Positions 24,238 to 33,683 of a DNA stretch of 64,000 nt are shown here, piece by piece. The DNA lies in assembly GCA_038523965.1 (NCBI GenBank), contig JBCBIX010000003.1:6127-70126 (forward strand), given 5' to 3'. The position numbers and the translations under genes are program-made. Position 1 is the first letter of the stretch. Each line of letters begins with the position of its first letter. Under the pieces are notes generated by a model, which worked only from the letters and a program-made list of their open reading frames with translations, made no database searches and was not told the origin of the DNA. Source of the DNA: JAJRXG01 sp038523965 (lineage in GTDB: Bacteria; Bacteroidota; Bacteroidia; Chitinophagales; Saprospiraceae).

Positions 24238-25923
24238 GTGAAAATTGCCATATATCACGGCTTCATTATCTGGATCTTAGGTTCTATCCTTCCTGCTTTG
24301 TCAACCGCACAAGTCGCCCACTTAGACCATAATCCACTGATCTATACCTTCATAGATCGAGTAAAAACACAATATCCTCAGCTCCCGCTAACAACATCGA
24401 TCCGGTATCAAAGTCCAGAACTACTCTTGGAATTGTCATCATGTATCGATAGCCTTTTGACAAATGAGAAGAGCAGTTTTGAGTTGGAACACATCTTATC
24501 AGGATATCCAGAATATGAAGAATTCCCTTTAGAAAAACGAGCAGGTCTCTGGAATACCTTTTATCGACACCCAGCCACATTTTGGCAGGTTAATGAACCA
24601 GGATTCTTTCTCAAGGTAGACCCTCTGCTCCTTGTAACATATGGCAATGCTTCAGGACAAAGCGAGACCCAATTTCAAAATACGCGTGGCGTCCTGATCC
24701 GTGGCCGAATCGATCAGAAGCTCTATTTCTCCACACGCATCCTTGAAACCCAACGCTCCTATCTGCCACATATGGAGCGCGAGATAAATCGGATAAATGC
24801 CATTCCAGGCCAAGGATTCTACAAGCCATTTCAGAGTCGAATCCTTGAGAATCTTCAAGGATTCGATCACCTCAATGCGCAATCTCAGATCGGTCTACAA
24901 TTATCTCCATCAATTGATGGTCAGTTCGGATATGGTAGGAATTTCATTGGTGAGGGCATCCGCTCCATGCTGCTAAGTGACTATGGTCATAACTACTTGT
25001 ACCTCAAGTTCACCACTCAAGTATGGAAGTTCACGTACCAAAATCTGTTCGCCTCACTGGACGCCCTCAGCCATCGAGATAACATCGGTGACCAATTACT
25101 TCCTAAGAAATACATGGCAGCCCACTACCTCGATTTACAGATAAGTGACCGAGTAAGCATTGGACTTTATGAAGCAGTCATTTTCGGGCGAGATAATGGA
25201 TTTGAACTTCGTTACCTGAACCCACTCATCCTATATCGCAGTATCGAGCAGCAATTAGACAGTCCCGACAATGTTCTAATCGGATTGAACGGAAAATGGA
25301 TAATCACACCAGGATTACAACTCTACGGACAGCTGTTGATCGATGAGTTTCGGACTTCTGAACTATTTAGTGGTCAAGGATGGTGGGCCAATAAGATTGG
25401 CTACCAATCTGGTTTTAAATGGTATGATGTAGCAGCCATCAGTGGCTTAGACCTACAAGTGGAGCACAATACAGCAAGACCATTTACCTATGGCCACAGA
25501 ACGCAAAACTCCGAAGAGTTTAGACCTGTAGCCAGTTATTCGCATCATAATCAGGCGTTGGCCCATCCTTATGGAGCCAACTTCTCCGAATGGCTGGTCT
25601 CCGTCAGATATCGCGTCACGAATAGACTTCGTCTTCACATCAGGCACCTCAGAGGTAGGAGGGGGTTCGATCCAGAGGACAGTAATCGGGGTAGCGATAT
25701 CCTTACAGATTACAATTCTCGAGTAGAAGACTTTGGTCACTTTACTGGACAGGGCAATGTATCCGAGATTACCTCATGGCGCTTTAACGCATCTTATATG
25801 TTCGGCCCGAACTATTTCGCAGAGTTCGAGTGGCAGCACAGGAAAGACTCTATGGCTGATGACTTCAGCTACTATGGCATTGGTATTCGCGCCAACATTT
25901 GGATAGAAGATCGAGACTTCTAA
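24238..25923 (+). CDS. RemB-like outer membrane protein (gliding-associated / Wzi-type capsule assembly barrel)
   Basis: A 561-residue outer membrane protein, best started at GTG 24238, which is followed directly by a signal peptide (IWILGSILPALSTAQ) and avoids the divergent gene. Blocks recalled from RemB of gliding Flavobacterium and its Bacteroidota relatives are GRNFIGEGIRSMLLSDYGHN, LYLKFTTQVWKFTYQNLFA, LRYLNPLILYRSIEQQ, SPDNVLIGLNGKW, GQGWWANKIGYQ and NQALAHPYGANFSEW. The barrel resembles Wzi capsule-assembly proteins. In F. johnsoniae RemB affects gliding; here it may act in motility or in surface polysaccharide. No other gliding gene is in the window. Confidence 0.75.
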   Translation: MKIAIYHGFIIWILGSILPALSTAQVAHLDHNPLIYTFIDRVKTQYPQLPLTTSIRYQSPELLLELSSCIDSLLTNEKSSFELEHILSGYPEYEEFPLEKRAGLWNTFYRHPATFWQVNEPGFFLKVDPLLLVTYGNASGQSETQFQNTRGVLIRGRIDQKLYFSTRILETQRSYLPHMEREINRINAIPGQGFYKPFQSRILENLQGFDHLNAQSQIGLQLSPSIDGQFGYGRNFIGEGIRSMLLSDYGHNYLYLKFTTQVWKFTYQNLFASLDALSHRDNIGDQLLPKKYMAAHYLDLQISDRVSIGLYEAVIFGRDNGFELRYLNPLILYRSIEQQLDSPDNVLIGLNGKWIITPGLQLYGQLLIDEFRTSELFSGQGWWANKIGYQSGFKWYDVAAISGLDLQVEHNTARPFTYGHRTQNSEEFRPVASYSHHNQALAHPYGANFSEWLVSVRYRVTNRLRLHIRHLRGRRGFDPEDSNRGSDILTDYNSRVEDFGHFTGQGNVSEITSWRFNASYMFGPNYFAEFEWQHRKDSMADDFSYYGIGIRANIWIEDRDF

Positions 25924-25960
25924 TCGTATCAATTTGTCTACGGTTTCGTTTAAAAGGCTC

Positions 25961-28240
25961 ATGAGGAAGATCAGAACAGTTATCACCGTTACTTCCTGCT
26001 TATGGGCTTTGATTGTTCATGGCCAGGTCTTTGAGGTGTCGGACATCTCGTTCACAGAGGATGGTCAGGCGCTCGACTTACCTTTTGCTGGAGGTCTGAG
26101 AGCTCCACAGTTCAACAACATGGATATCGATCTGGATGGAAGAGATGACCTAATCGTCTTCGATCGGGAAGGTGAGATCATACTACCTCTCCTACGTCAG
26201 CAGGATGGTAGTTTTCGCCTTGATATCTCGTATCGGGAGATCTTTCCTCAGATCAATAGCTGGATGCGACTCGTGGATTACAATGGTGATGGTCTCGAGG
26301 ACTTATTCTGCGCTCCGATAGCAAACCGATTGCCCGGAGTGGAAGTCCATCGCGCTGTTATTCGTGAGGGACGCTTGGCCTATGATCAAGTTTTGTTTCC
26401 ACAGAATCCTGTAGATATCATCTTTTATCCGATCGGGGCCGCGCAAGCACAGGCTTACGTTAGTCCTGCGGACCAGCCACACATCGAGGACCTGGATGGG
26501 GATGGTGATGTTGATATTTTAGCTTTTGAGCCAGGAGGCTCATCTGTTTTCTACTACGAGAATCTGACTGCCGATACCAACGCAGATCCTGACCTGTTTG
26601 AAATGCGTATCGCAGATCAATGTTATGGAGCATTCGTCGAAAGCGGAGTTTCTCAAGAAGTATCATTGAGTCCTACTCCAGGTGACTGTGCCAGCTTTTT
26701 TCGAGATCAGATCCCTTTAGTATCAAAGCCAAGGCATGCAGGATCCACTGTAACAGCAGAAGATGTGAACGGAGATGGTTTGCTGGATTTATTCTTAGGT
26801 GATATCGCATATGATGGGGTCGTTGCGCTATTTAACGGTGGTAACCCAGACCAGGCATGGTTCACAGAACAGGATATCAGGTTTCCACAGTCAGCGGACG
26901 ATCCTGCAGATATCGAACTGTTCTTGTCCACCTACTTTATCGATGTGGATCTAAATGGTATTGATGAGCTAATAGTGACACCAAATGATCGTTTCGGAGC
27001 GCAAGGAAAGGATCACATCTGGCTGTATGAGCGAGTCCAGACCCCGGGCTCCGTGGATCAGTTCGTGCTCGAGACCAAGAATTTTTTAGTGGATCAAATG
27101 GTATTCACGGGACAATTTAGCGCACCTCTTTTCTTAGATGAAAACCAAGATGGCTTAGTAGACCTCCTCATCGGTACCTCGGGCCAATCCATCGACGGTG
27201 TCACCTTCGATCCACGATTGGTGCTCTACAGAAACAACGGGACTGCAACCTCGCCGGCATTTGAATTAGCGGATATGGACTACCTGAACATGTCGCAGTT
27301 CAGTACCACCTCAAACCAATTCTCTCCAGCGATCGGTGATCTTGATGGAGACGGTGATATGGATATGGTCATCGGTGATGACATCGGTCGACTGTACTAC
27401 GCAGAGAACATCTCAGGCAATGAGTCGATAGACCTAAGGAGTCCTCGGTATGATCTGTGGGGCATAAAAGTGGGTGCCTGGGCAAAGCCTGCTATCTATG
27501 ATCACAATGGCGATGGCCTTGCCGATCTGATCATCGGCGAACAAAACTTCAATAGTCAAAACGGCGAGCGAGGTAGCTTGAACTACTTCCAAAATATTGG
27601 GACGGTTGGTGAGCCAAACTTTGAACCTGATGAGAGCATATCTCCAAATGATCCAGTCTGGGGAGGTGTCTTCACCAAAGAGAGTGGCTTTGTTAATAAC
27701 TACAGTTCTCCAGCACTAATCAGTGTCGGAGATCGCGAACTACTGGTCACTGGCACCGAAAAAGGTACTTTCTATCTCTACGATAGCCTTAGTGCCGAAC
27801 TGGATTCATTCATCTTAGTAACTACTGAATTGGGTGGAGTTAGGGATGGGAACAACTCTACTATGTCGCTCGCAGATATCGACGATGATGACCTTCTTGA
27901 GGCAGTAGTCGGAAGCCGTCGTGGTGGTATCGTGCTGTACGAGACAGACATCACCGTAGATTTCAGTAGCTCTACTGAGCAGCTACAGGCATCATTGTCG
28001 GCAGTAGCCATAGAACCAAATCCGACAGCAGGCCCCATCAACATAACCCTTCAAGACATGTCATGTGAACCATGTTCATATCAAGTATTCGACTATCGCG
28101 GGGCGGTTGTCAGAGATGAAGTATTCCGAGGTCCCTTACTACGTCTCGACCTTAGTACAGCATTCGACGGCCTATATCTGCTACGGATAAGCAATGGAAG
28201 GCAATTCACCTCCGCCAAGGTGATCAAAACGACCAGGTAG
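25961..28240 (+). CDS. VCBS/FG-GAP repeat protein with T9SS C-terminal sorting domain
   Basis: A 759-residue secreted protein from ATG 25961, with a signal peptide ending near LWALIVHGQ. The body carries FG-GAP-type calcium-binding repeats, seen as DLDGRDDLIVFD, DYNGDGLEDLF, DLDGDGDVDI, DVNGDGLLDLFLG, DLDGDGDMDMVIGDD and DHNGDGLADLIIGE, which build a beta-propeller. The last 75 residues (EPNPTAGPINI, VFDYRGAVV, LDLSTAFDGLYLLRISNG, then SAKVIKTT) are a type IX secretion sorting domain, so the protein is exported across the outer membrane and probably attached to the surface. It lies 37 bases after the RemB-like gene, in the same direction. Confidence 0.88.
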   Translation: MRKIRTVITVTSCLWALIVHGQVFEVSDISFTEDGQALDLPFAGGLRAPQFNNMDIDLDGRDDLIVFDREGEIILPLLRQQDGSFRLDISYREIFPQINSWMRLVDYNGDGLEDLFCAPIANRLPGVEVHRAVIREGRLAYDQVLFPQNPVDIIFYPIGAAQAQAYVSPADQPHIEDLDGDGDVDILAFEPGGSSVFYYENLTADTNADPDLFEMRIADQCYGAFVESGVSQEVSLSPTPGDCASFFRDQIPLVSKPRHAGSTVTAEDVNGDGLLDLFLGDIAYDGVVALFNGGNPDQAWFTEQDIRFPQSADDPADIELFLSTYFIDVDLNGIDELIVTPNDRFGAQGKDHIWLYERVQTPGSVDQFVLETKNFLVDQMVFTGQFSAPLFLDENQDGLVDLLIGTSGQSIDGVTFDPRLVLYRNNGTATSPAFELADMDYLNMSQFSTTSNQFSPAIGDLDGDGDMDMVIGDDIGRLYYAENISGNESIDLRSPRYDLWGIKVGAWAKPAIYDHNGDGLADLIIGEQNFNSQNGERGSLNYFQNIGTVGEPNFEPDESISPNDPVWGGVFTKESGFVNNYSSPALISVGDRELLVTGTEKGTFYLYDSLSAELDSFILVTTELGGVRDGNNSTMSLADIDDDDLLEAVVGSRRGGIVLYETDITVDFSSSTEQLQASLSAVAIEPNPTAGPINITLQDMSCEPCSYQVFDYRGAVVRDEVFRGPLLRLDLSTAFDGLYLLRISNGRQFTSAKVIKTTR

Positions 28241-28313
28241 TCCTTCTCTTATTCCATTGCATCGCAATACAGAAGGGTGCACTACCACGTTACTTCACCA
28301 ACATTTTTACGAT

Positions 28314-29162
28314 ATGATCAAGATCTTAATTCGAACATCAGCATTCATCCTACTGCTTGGTGTCTGTACAGTCAGTTGTAGTCTGGATACAACTAATGAT
28401 GCAGAAGCAATCGAGAAGATTGAAGCTTATATCAGTGCGAATGGGCTGATGACTACACAAACAACGAACGGTGTCTATGTAGAGGTTCAGTCGCCTGGGA
28501 CTGAAGACCTTCCATCGCTACAAAGTGTCATACGGTTTCACTACAGAGGATTTTTACTCGATGGTCGAGAATGGATCTCTACTTATGGAGGTGATCCCAT
28601 CGTGAATTTCTTGGGTAACGTAGTTCCTTTTGGTTTGCAGGAAGGACTGGCCACTTTTGGCGAAGGGGGAAGTGGAACCCTATTAATGCCACCTTCGCTT
28701 GGTTATGGCAATACTGGATTTAGTGGAGTTCCAGCCAATAGTCCACTACGTTTTGAAATCGAAATGATTGACATCTTCGAGAATCTATCCGCGTTTGATC
28801 AGGCTGAACTGGAGGACTATATCGAACAGAACGAGCTGGATGCTCAACGAACCGATTCTGGTCTGTTCTACACTGTAGATTCTCCAGGAGATGACAACAA
28901 ACCTTCGACCTCGGATCGCGTTCGTGTGAACTACCGAGGATACTTTTTGAATGGTTCAGAATTCGACAGCAATAATGATTTTGAATTCGAATTAAGCCAA
29001 GTCATACCAGGATGGCGAGAGGGCATTCCACTGTATGGTGTAGGTGGCAAGGGAACACTATTAATCCCATCAGCATTGGCCTACGGTCCAGAGGGTAACA
29101 ATGTTATCCCGCCCAACACACCGATTCTCTTTGATATCGAGCTGCTGGAGATCATTGAGTAA
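28314..29162 (+). CDS. Lipoprotein with two FKBP-type peptidyl-prolyl isomerase domains
   Basis: A 282-residue lipoprotein from ATG 28314, with lipobox TVSC (C22). Two FKBP domains lie in tandem (about 40-155 and 165-282). Domain 2 keeps the classic catalytic set: VRVNYRGYFLNG, F217-D218 in EFDSN, VIPGWREG and AYGPEG. Domain 1 has W87-I88 where F-D is expected and VVPFGLQEG where VIPGW is expected, so it has probably lost isomerase activity and may bind substrate. It would act in the periplasm as a folding helper. It follows the T9SS protein by 73 bases, and may assist folding of such exported proteins. Confidence 0.87.
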   Translation: MIKILIRTSAFILLLGVCTVSCSLDTTNDAEAIEKIEAYISANGLMTTQTTNGVYVEVQSPGTEDLPSLQSVIRFHYRGFLLDGREWISTYGGDPIVNFLGNVVPFGLQEGLATFGEGGSGTLLMPPSLGYGNTGFSGVPANSPLRFEIEMIDIFENLSAFDQAELEDYIEQNELDAQRTDSGLFYTVDSPGDDNKPSTSDRVRVNYRGYFLNGSEFDSNNDFEFELSQVIPGWREGIPLYGVGGKGTLLIPSALAYGPEGNNVIPPNTPILFDIELLEIIE

Positions 29163-29228
29163 GACCGTATAGAAAATCTTCCATACTGAATTGAGGGAAC
29201 CTCTCGGTTTTTGCGCGATGTAATACTG

Positions 29229-29236
29229 TACCTTCG
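29229..29236 (+). promoter_or_regulatory. -7 box TACCTTCG before the DUF2304 gene
   Basis: TACCTTCG with a T-rich TTTTTG run about 17 bases upstream (29210-29215) forms a likely promoter. It favours the GTG at 29258 over the TTG at 29240 as start of the next gene. Confidence 0.45.
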
Positions 29237-29257
29237 CGATTGGCCCAGACATCGTCC

Positions 29258-29653
29258 GTGGAGATATATCAGTTACTTGCACCGGCATTAGCCCTGTATT
29301 ACATCTACAGATTAGCTGTGGAGCTGAAGGAACGCAAGAAGTTTCTGTTCACCAATATCGTGTGGTTAGGTTTCTGGAGCATGATTGCAGTGCTTGGTGT
29401 TGTGCCACACGAGCTATCCACACAGATTGCAGGCTGGTTAGGCTTTGCTTCTAATATCAATGCGATCATTTTCATCGCCTTGGCTTTCTTAATTGTTCTT
29501 TCCTTTTATCTCTCCAACAAACTGGATAAGCTCGAACGAAAGATGACAGAATTGGTACGGCAGTTGGCTCTCGATGAGAATAAAATCCGTGAGCTGGAGC
29601 GAAAACGTATCATCCAACAACAAAAAGTGAAGGAGCTCGCTCAGGATGCCTAA
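29258..29653 (+). CDS. DUF2304 membrane protein
   Basis: A 131-residue protein with three hydrophobic helices (about 5-22, 32-52 and 64-86) and a C-terminal coiled coil, LDKLERKMTELVRQLALDE. This layout is that of DUF2304, a small family that usually lies beside glycosyltransferases of surface polysaccharide pathways. That is the case here: the family-4 glycosyltransferase starts eight bases before its stop. The start is uncertain (GTG 29258 or TTG 29240); the promoter box at 29229 supports the former. Confidence 0.75.
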   Translation: MEIYQLLAPALALYYIYRLAVELKERKKFLFTNIVWLGFWSMIAVLGVVPHELSTQIAGWLGFASNINAIIFIALAFLIVLSFYLSNKLDKLERKMTELVRQLALDENKIRELERKRIIQQQKVKELAQDA

Positions 29654-30755
29654 ACCGAGCATCCACGTTCTCTTTATTCTCGAGTACTATCATCCACACG
29701 TTGGTGGAGTAGAAACCTTGTTTCGATCCTTGGTTGATTCGCTGCTGTCCCAAGGACATAAGGTGACTATACTCACGAATCGGTTTGACGATTCTCCTCG
29801 ACGGGAGGATAGAGATGGACTACGCATCCGAAGGTTTCGCTATTTCAATCGCTATGGGTTTACCTTTTTGTCTTGGATACAGGGCCTATACTACGCGCGT
29901 GAGGCGGACATTATCCACACCACATCCTATAATGCTGCGGTGCCCGCCAGATTCGTTGCTAAGCTGCACTCCAAGCCCTCCGTAATTACATTTCATGAAT
30001 ATTGGGGCGATCTCTGGAAGACCCTGCCTTGGATCAGCCCTGTTGGTCGTGTCTTGTTCCGTTGGTTCGAAAATTGGATCAGTAACTTCCCTTTCGACCG
30101 CGTCGTGGCGGTCTCTGATAGCACAAAAACGGCACTGGAAAAAGCAGGAGTACCGCCCACCAGACTACGTCGGATATACAATGGAATCAGCTATCACCAT
30201 TTCTCTTCGAGAGCCCCACAAACGAAAACTGATGCTTTTCAATTCTTATTCTTCGGCAGGCCCTCCTATTCCAAAGGTGTTGATCTTCTCATCGAGGCCA
30301 TAGCAACATTCAACTATTCTAACAGGCCATTGGAGTTCCATTTTGTGTTCCCTTCCGAATCGACACCTATCCTTCGTGATGTATTGGAACGAATCGGTAG
30401 GCTTCCGTACCAAGATCAAATCTTTATCAATTACGATCTTACAACTACACAACTTCAGGAGAAAATCAGCTCGGTCGATGCAGTCATTATTCCATCCTAC
30501 AGCGAGGGTTTTTGCTTTGCGGCTGTGGAGACCATGGCGCTTGGCACTCCGATTATCTCATCTGGTCAGGGTGCACTCAGCGAAGTTGTATCAGGACCTC
30601 ACATTACGATGAACTCCTTTGATGCCAAAGGTCTGAGTGAAGCCATGGAGTCAGCACTGAACGGACAGTGGTCGATCAGCAAGCTGAAAAAATTTCCGAT
30701 CAATGAGACCGTGATGGCGTATGAAGCGCTTTATCGTGAGATTTTCGACTACTGA
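29646..30755 (+). CDS. Glycosyltransferase family 4
   Basis: A 369-residue GT-B fold enzyme. The N-terminal domain starts VLFILEYYHPHVGGVETLFRS, with the Gly-rich acceptor loop GGVE. The C-terminal sugar-nucleotide domain includes FLFFGRPSYSKGVDLLIEAI and the retaining E-x7-E motif in PSYSEGFCFAAVETMALGTPII (split: PSYSEGF then ETMALGTPI). The sugar donor and acceptor are unknown; family members build lipopolysaccharide, capsule or glycolipids. It overlaps the DUF2304 gene by eight bases and its 3' end overlaps the end of the convergent pcm gene by seven. Confidence 0.9.
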   Translation: MPKPSIHVLFILEYYHPHVGGVETLFRSLVDSLLSQGHKVTILTNRFDDSPRREDRDGLRIRRFRYFNRYGFTFLSWIQGLYYAREADIIHTTSYNAAVPARFVAKLHSKPSVITFHEYWGDLWKTLPWISPVGRVLFRWFENWISNFPFDRVVAVSDSTKTALEKAGVPPTRLRRIYNGISYHHFSSRAPQTKTDAFQFLFFGRPSYSKGVDLLIEAIATFNYSNRPLEFHFVFPSESTPILRDVLERIGRLPYQDQIFINYDLTTTQLQEKISSVDAVIIPSYSEGFCFAAVETMALGTPIISSGQGALSEVVSGPHITMNSFDAKGLSEAMESALNGQWSISKLKKFPINETVMAYEALYREIFDY

Positions 30756-31438
30756 TTAACCCCAGACAACATGGGCACGAATGCACAAGGTCCATGGTTT
30801 TCTCTTCGACAGCTCCCTTCGGCAGTCTTAACATAGCGCATCATCTGTTGCCCATCAGAACTCTCCATCGGAATGACCATGATCCCTCCTATTTTAAGCT
30901 GAGTAAGCAGTCGATCAGGAAATCGTTTGGCTCCTGCAGTGACGATAATCTTGTCAAAGGGCGCAAATCGCTCCGCTCCGAGATAGCCGTCACCATACAA
31001 GGTCCGGATAGACTGATAGCCGGTCTTCATGAGCATTCGACTGGTCTTCTCGAAGAGCGCGCGTTGACGTTCGATAGAATAAACCTTAGCACCCATCTCA
31101 TGAAGGACGGCTGCCTGATAGCCCGAACCAGTCCCCACTTCCAGAACTTTCTCACAATCCTGAATATCAAGTAGTTGACTTTGGAGTGCCACTGTGTAGG
31201 GCATAGATATGGTCTGATTCGCTTCGATGGGAAATGCGATGTCCTTGTACGCCCAGTTCGCGAACTCCAAATCGATCATAAAATGTCGCTTCACCTTACC
31301 GATAGCGTCCAGAACACGTTCGTCCGTGATTCCCTTCCGAGCAAGTTCTTTGACTAATCGCTTGCGCATCCCGCGATACATGGGATCATCTTCATGGAGG
31401 ATAGTTCTATTGTAGGATGGGGAGATAGGTTTCACCAT
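30749..31438 (-). CDS. pcm: Protein-L-isoaspartate O-methyltransferase
   Basis: A 229-residue cytoplasmic repair enzyme that methylates isoaspartyl residues in damaged proteins using SAM. Characteristic segments are HFMIDLEFANWAYKDIAFPI, QTISMPYTVALQSQLLD, the SAM motif VLEVGTGSGYQAAVLHEMG, VYSIERQ, and GDGYLGAERFAPFDKIIVTAGA. The length is that of the bacterial family. It is transcribed alone; the 58 bases between it and the NadR-like gene are AT-rich and hold nothing else that I can name. Confidence 0.94.
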   Translation of the reverse strand: MVKPISPSYNRTILHEDDPMYRGMRKRLVKELARKGITDERVLDAIGKVKRHFMIDLEFANWAYKDIAFPIEANQTISMPYTVALQSQLLDIQDCEKVLEVGTGSGYQAAVLHEMGAKVYSIERQRALFEKTSRMLMKTGYQSIRTLYGDGYLGAERFAPFDKIIVTAGAKRFPDRLLTQLKIGGIMVIPMESSDGQQMMRYVKTAEGSCRRENHGPCAFVPMLSGVNQ

Positions 31439-31496
31439 TAATCGTCTCTTATGGAGCGACTAATGTATTAAAGAAATAATTAATATGAATTTCTAT

Positions 31497-32003
31497 TTAC
31501 ATGATACGCAGACATGCCTCCAATGCAGTTTTCTGCCGTTCTGCTGATGAGCCATGCACTATTATGTGTGGAAGCTGGCGATAGGACAACTCTTGTTGAT
31601 AATACCGGAACAAGACATCGCGATCTGAAGGATTCTCACGCAAGGGATCTGGTTCATAAGGAATATCAAAGTGAGGTAATATGTAGAGATCACACCGTCT
31701 TTCTTCTAACATACGCTCTATCCAGGGTTCACATCTCCCATACTTGTATTTGCTCCAGACATAAAGCACCAACATCGACGTATCACAGATAAGACATGGA
31801 GGTTCCTGAGTCATGGCACTTCGCTCGAGCTCCGTCTGACCTCTGGCGATGTCGAGTAGATCTGACTCCTCATATCTGCCGTTTCGTGCTGATAGATATT
31901 CTCTTGAATATTCTGGGATGTAGAGTCCATTAAGCTCTCTGGCCAATTGCTCAGACAAGGTGGTTTTGCCGGTCGATTCAGCTCCGGTGATTGTAAAGAC
32001 CAT
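31497..32003 (-). CDS. NadR-like P-loop kinase (AAA_28, ribosylnicotinamide kinase type)
   Basis: A 168-residue protein with Walker A GAESTGKTTL at 7-16, followed by IPEYSREYLSARNGRYEESDLLDIARGQ and ICDTSMLVLYVWSKYKYG, both typical of the kinase domain of NadR and its stand-alone relatives. These enzymes phosphorylate nicotinamide riboside for NAD salvage. The adenylyltransferase and regulator parts of E. coli NadR are absent. It begins three bases after the aroA stop, so it is probably the last gene of the osmC-aroA transcript. Confidence 0.8.
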   Translation of the reverse strand: MVFTITGAESTGKTTLSEQLARELNGLYIPEYSREYLSARNGRYEESDLLDIARGQTELERSAMTQEPPCLICDTSMLVLYVWSKYKYGRCEPWIERMLEERRCDLYILPHFDIPYEPDPLRENPSDRDVLFRYYQQELSYRQLPHIIVHGSSAERQKTALEACLRIM

Positions 32004-32006
32004 TAC

Positions 32007-33257
32007 TTAACCATGGATTCGATCGATTAGAAAACCTAACTCCTCGAGATGGTCCCAGAATTCAGGATAGGATTTGGATACAACCTCTGGTTTATTGATC
32101 TCGATAGGTGACAGAAGGGCCAGTGGCGCAAATGCCATCGCCATACGATGATCCTTATAGGTTTCAAATCGTGGGATAGCTCCGTCCCAGCTGATCGGAT
32201 CGGTGCTATAATGCTCTTCTCCGTTAGGAGCCGTCATCGTATGACGAAAGGATCCTCCGACTTTGCCCAGTTCCTGATCAACAGCATAGATTCTATCTGT
32301 CTCTTTAATGCGGAGAGTTCGTAGTCCAGTAAAGTCTGAACGAATAGCCTTCGCAGAGCAAATAACTGCCAACGTCTGGGCGATGTCAGGCTGATTGATA
32401 AAATCATATGTAAGTGAAGACTGTCCCTTCACCTTGGTAAGAATGCAGGTATCTCCTTCCCAGGTGGTTGAGACGCCAAACTGCTCTCCAAAAGAGCTGA
32501 TCTCAGCATCTCCTTGTGTACTATTCTCAAAAAGACCTTGAAGCTCGATTCTGCTGCCGGACTTAGCCAATGCGATTAAGGAATAATAATAGGATGCCGC
32601 CGACCAGTCTGCCTCCACGGTGTAGGCCGTTGATTTATAAAGTTGAGGAGGGATGCTTATCGTCTTGCCATCGTATTGGACTTGGATACCAAACTCTTCC
32701 ACAGTCTTAATCGTCATCATTAGATAAGATTCAGACACCATCTCTCCTTCCAGGTGTATCGTCAGACCATTGGGAAGTGTAGGCGCAATCAGGATGAGAG
32801 CTGTGATGTATTGGCTACTGATACCGGCATTAATATGGACCTCCCTGACAGCAGTCATGTCCTGGGGCGAATCTATGGCCAGCGGAGGATAGCCTTCCTT
32901 TTCAAGATATGTGATCGATGCTCCTATAGATCGCAGAGCATCCACTAAAGGACCGATAGGGCGTTCCTTCATTCGCGATGACCCCGTCAGTTCCTGCATA
33001 TCGGGCTGCAGAGATAAATACGCTGTCAAAAATCGGAATGTAGTCCCTGCATGATGGGCATCATACACTGTATCTTCTTGAGCTAAGAGCCGCCCCATAG
33101 TCTTGGTGTCGTCACATGTCGACAGATTTCGAATAGGGAAGTCGAGCCCGCTCAAGGCCTTAATCATGAGGACACGATTACTTATGCTCTTTGAACCATT
33201 GAGGCGAACCCTCCCCGTCAGAAGTCCTGTGGCATGTGATACTCGGATGATGCTCAT
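32007..33257 (-). CDS. aroA: 3-Phosphoshikimate 1-carboxyvinyltransferase (EPSP synthase)
   Basis: A 416-residue enzyme of the shikimate pathway, joining shikimate 3-phosphate and phosphoenolpyruvate. ATG 33257 gives the usual short N-terminus before LNGSKSISNRVLMIKAL. Further signatures are AGTTFRFLTAYL, SSRMKERPIGPL, INAGISSQYITALILIAPTL, ADWSAASYYYSL, RIKETDRIYAVD and YKDHRMAMAFAPLAL. The active-site KETDR and DHRM are intact. A longer in-frame start (33308) would overlap osmC. No other shikimate genes are nearby, so it is a lone aro gene next to osmC and cysQ. Confidence 0.94.
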   Translation of the reverse strand: MSIIRVSHATGLLTGRVRLNGSKSISNRVLMIKALSGLDFPIRNLSTCDDTKTMGRLLAQEDTVYDAHHAGTTFRFLTAYLSLQPDMQELTGSSRMKERPIGPLVDALRSIGASITYLEKEGYPPLAIDSPQDMTAVREVHINAGISSQYITALILIAPTLPNGLTIHLEGEMVSESYLMMTIKTVEEFGIQVQYDGKTISIPPQLYKSTAYTVEADWSAASYYYSLIALAKSGSRIELQGLFENSTQGDAEISSFGEQFGVSTTWEGDTCILTKVKGQSSLTYDFINQPDIAQTLAVICSAKAIRSDFTGLRTLRIKETDRIYAVDQELGKVGGSFRHTMTAPNGEEHYSTDPISWDGAIPRFETYKDHRMAMAFAPLALLSPIEINKPEVVSKSYPEFWDHLEELGFLIDRIHG

Positions 33258-33276
33258 GTGAGATACTACTGTGGCG

Positions 33277-33681
33277 TTATGTCCAGGTGAAAGAGACGTG
33301 CTGTTCAATATCTGGATGGAGACTTTGTGCGACTGGACATGTCAGTCCCACTTTCTCCAGAATGGCTTTGTCTTTGTCCACTAAGTCAGCCCCAGGTAGA
33401 CTTAGCACAACATCGATTTTGCTAATCCTCCTTGGATCCGAAACCATATGTTTAGTTACCTCGGCCTTCGCACCGTCGATATTGATCCCCATTTTAGTAG
33501 CTCTGATTCCCATGATCGTGAGGATACAGGAAGCTAATCCTGTGGCCACAAGATCAGTCGGTGAGAAGGCTTGCCCTTTCCCATTGTTGTCAGTAGGTGC
33601 ATCTGTTATGATGCGATTGTCAGACTTCAGGTGGACGGCCGTGGTTCGGAGATTCCCTTCGTAGGATACTTGACTGGTCAT
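33277..33681 (-). CDS. OsmC-family peroxiredoxin-like protein
   Basis: A 134-residue protein with the two conserved peroxidatic-type cysteines of the OsmC/Ohr/YhfA family: C52 in LVATGLASCILTIMG and C115 in VGLTCPVAQSL. The C-terminal HPDIEQHVSF and central NGKGQAFSPTDL also fit the YhfA-like OsmC branch. It should reduce hydroperoxides or a related thiol substrate. It begins two bases after the cysQ stop, so cysQ, osmC, aroA and the NadR-like gene form a compact operon. Confidence 0.9.
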   Translation of the reverse strand: MTSQVSYEGNLRTTAVHLKSDNRIITDAPTDNNGKGQAFSPTDLVATGLASCILTIMGIRATKMGINIDGAKAEVTKHMVSDPRRISKIDVVLSLPGADLVDKDKAILEKVGLTCPVAQSLHPDIEQHVSFTWT

Positions 33682-33683
33682 AT

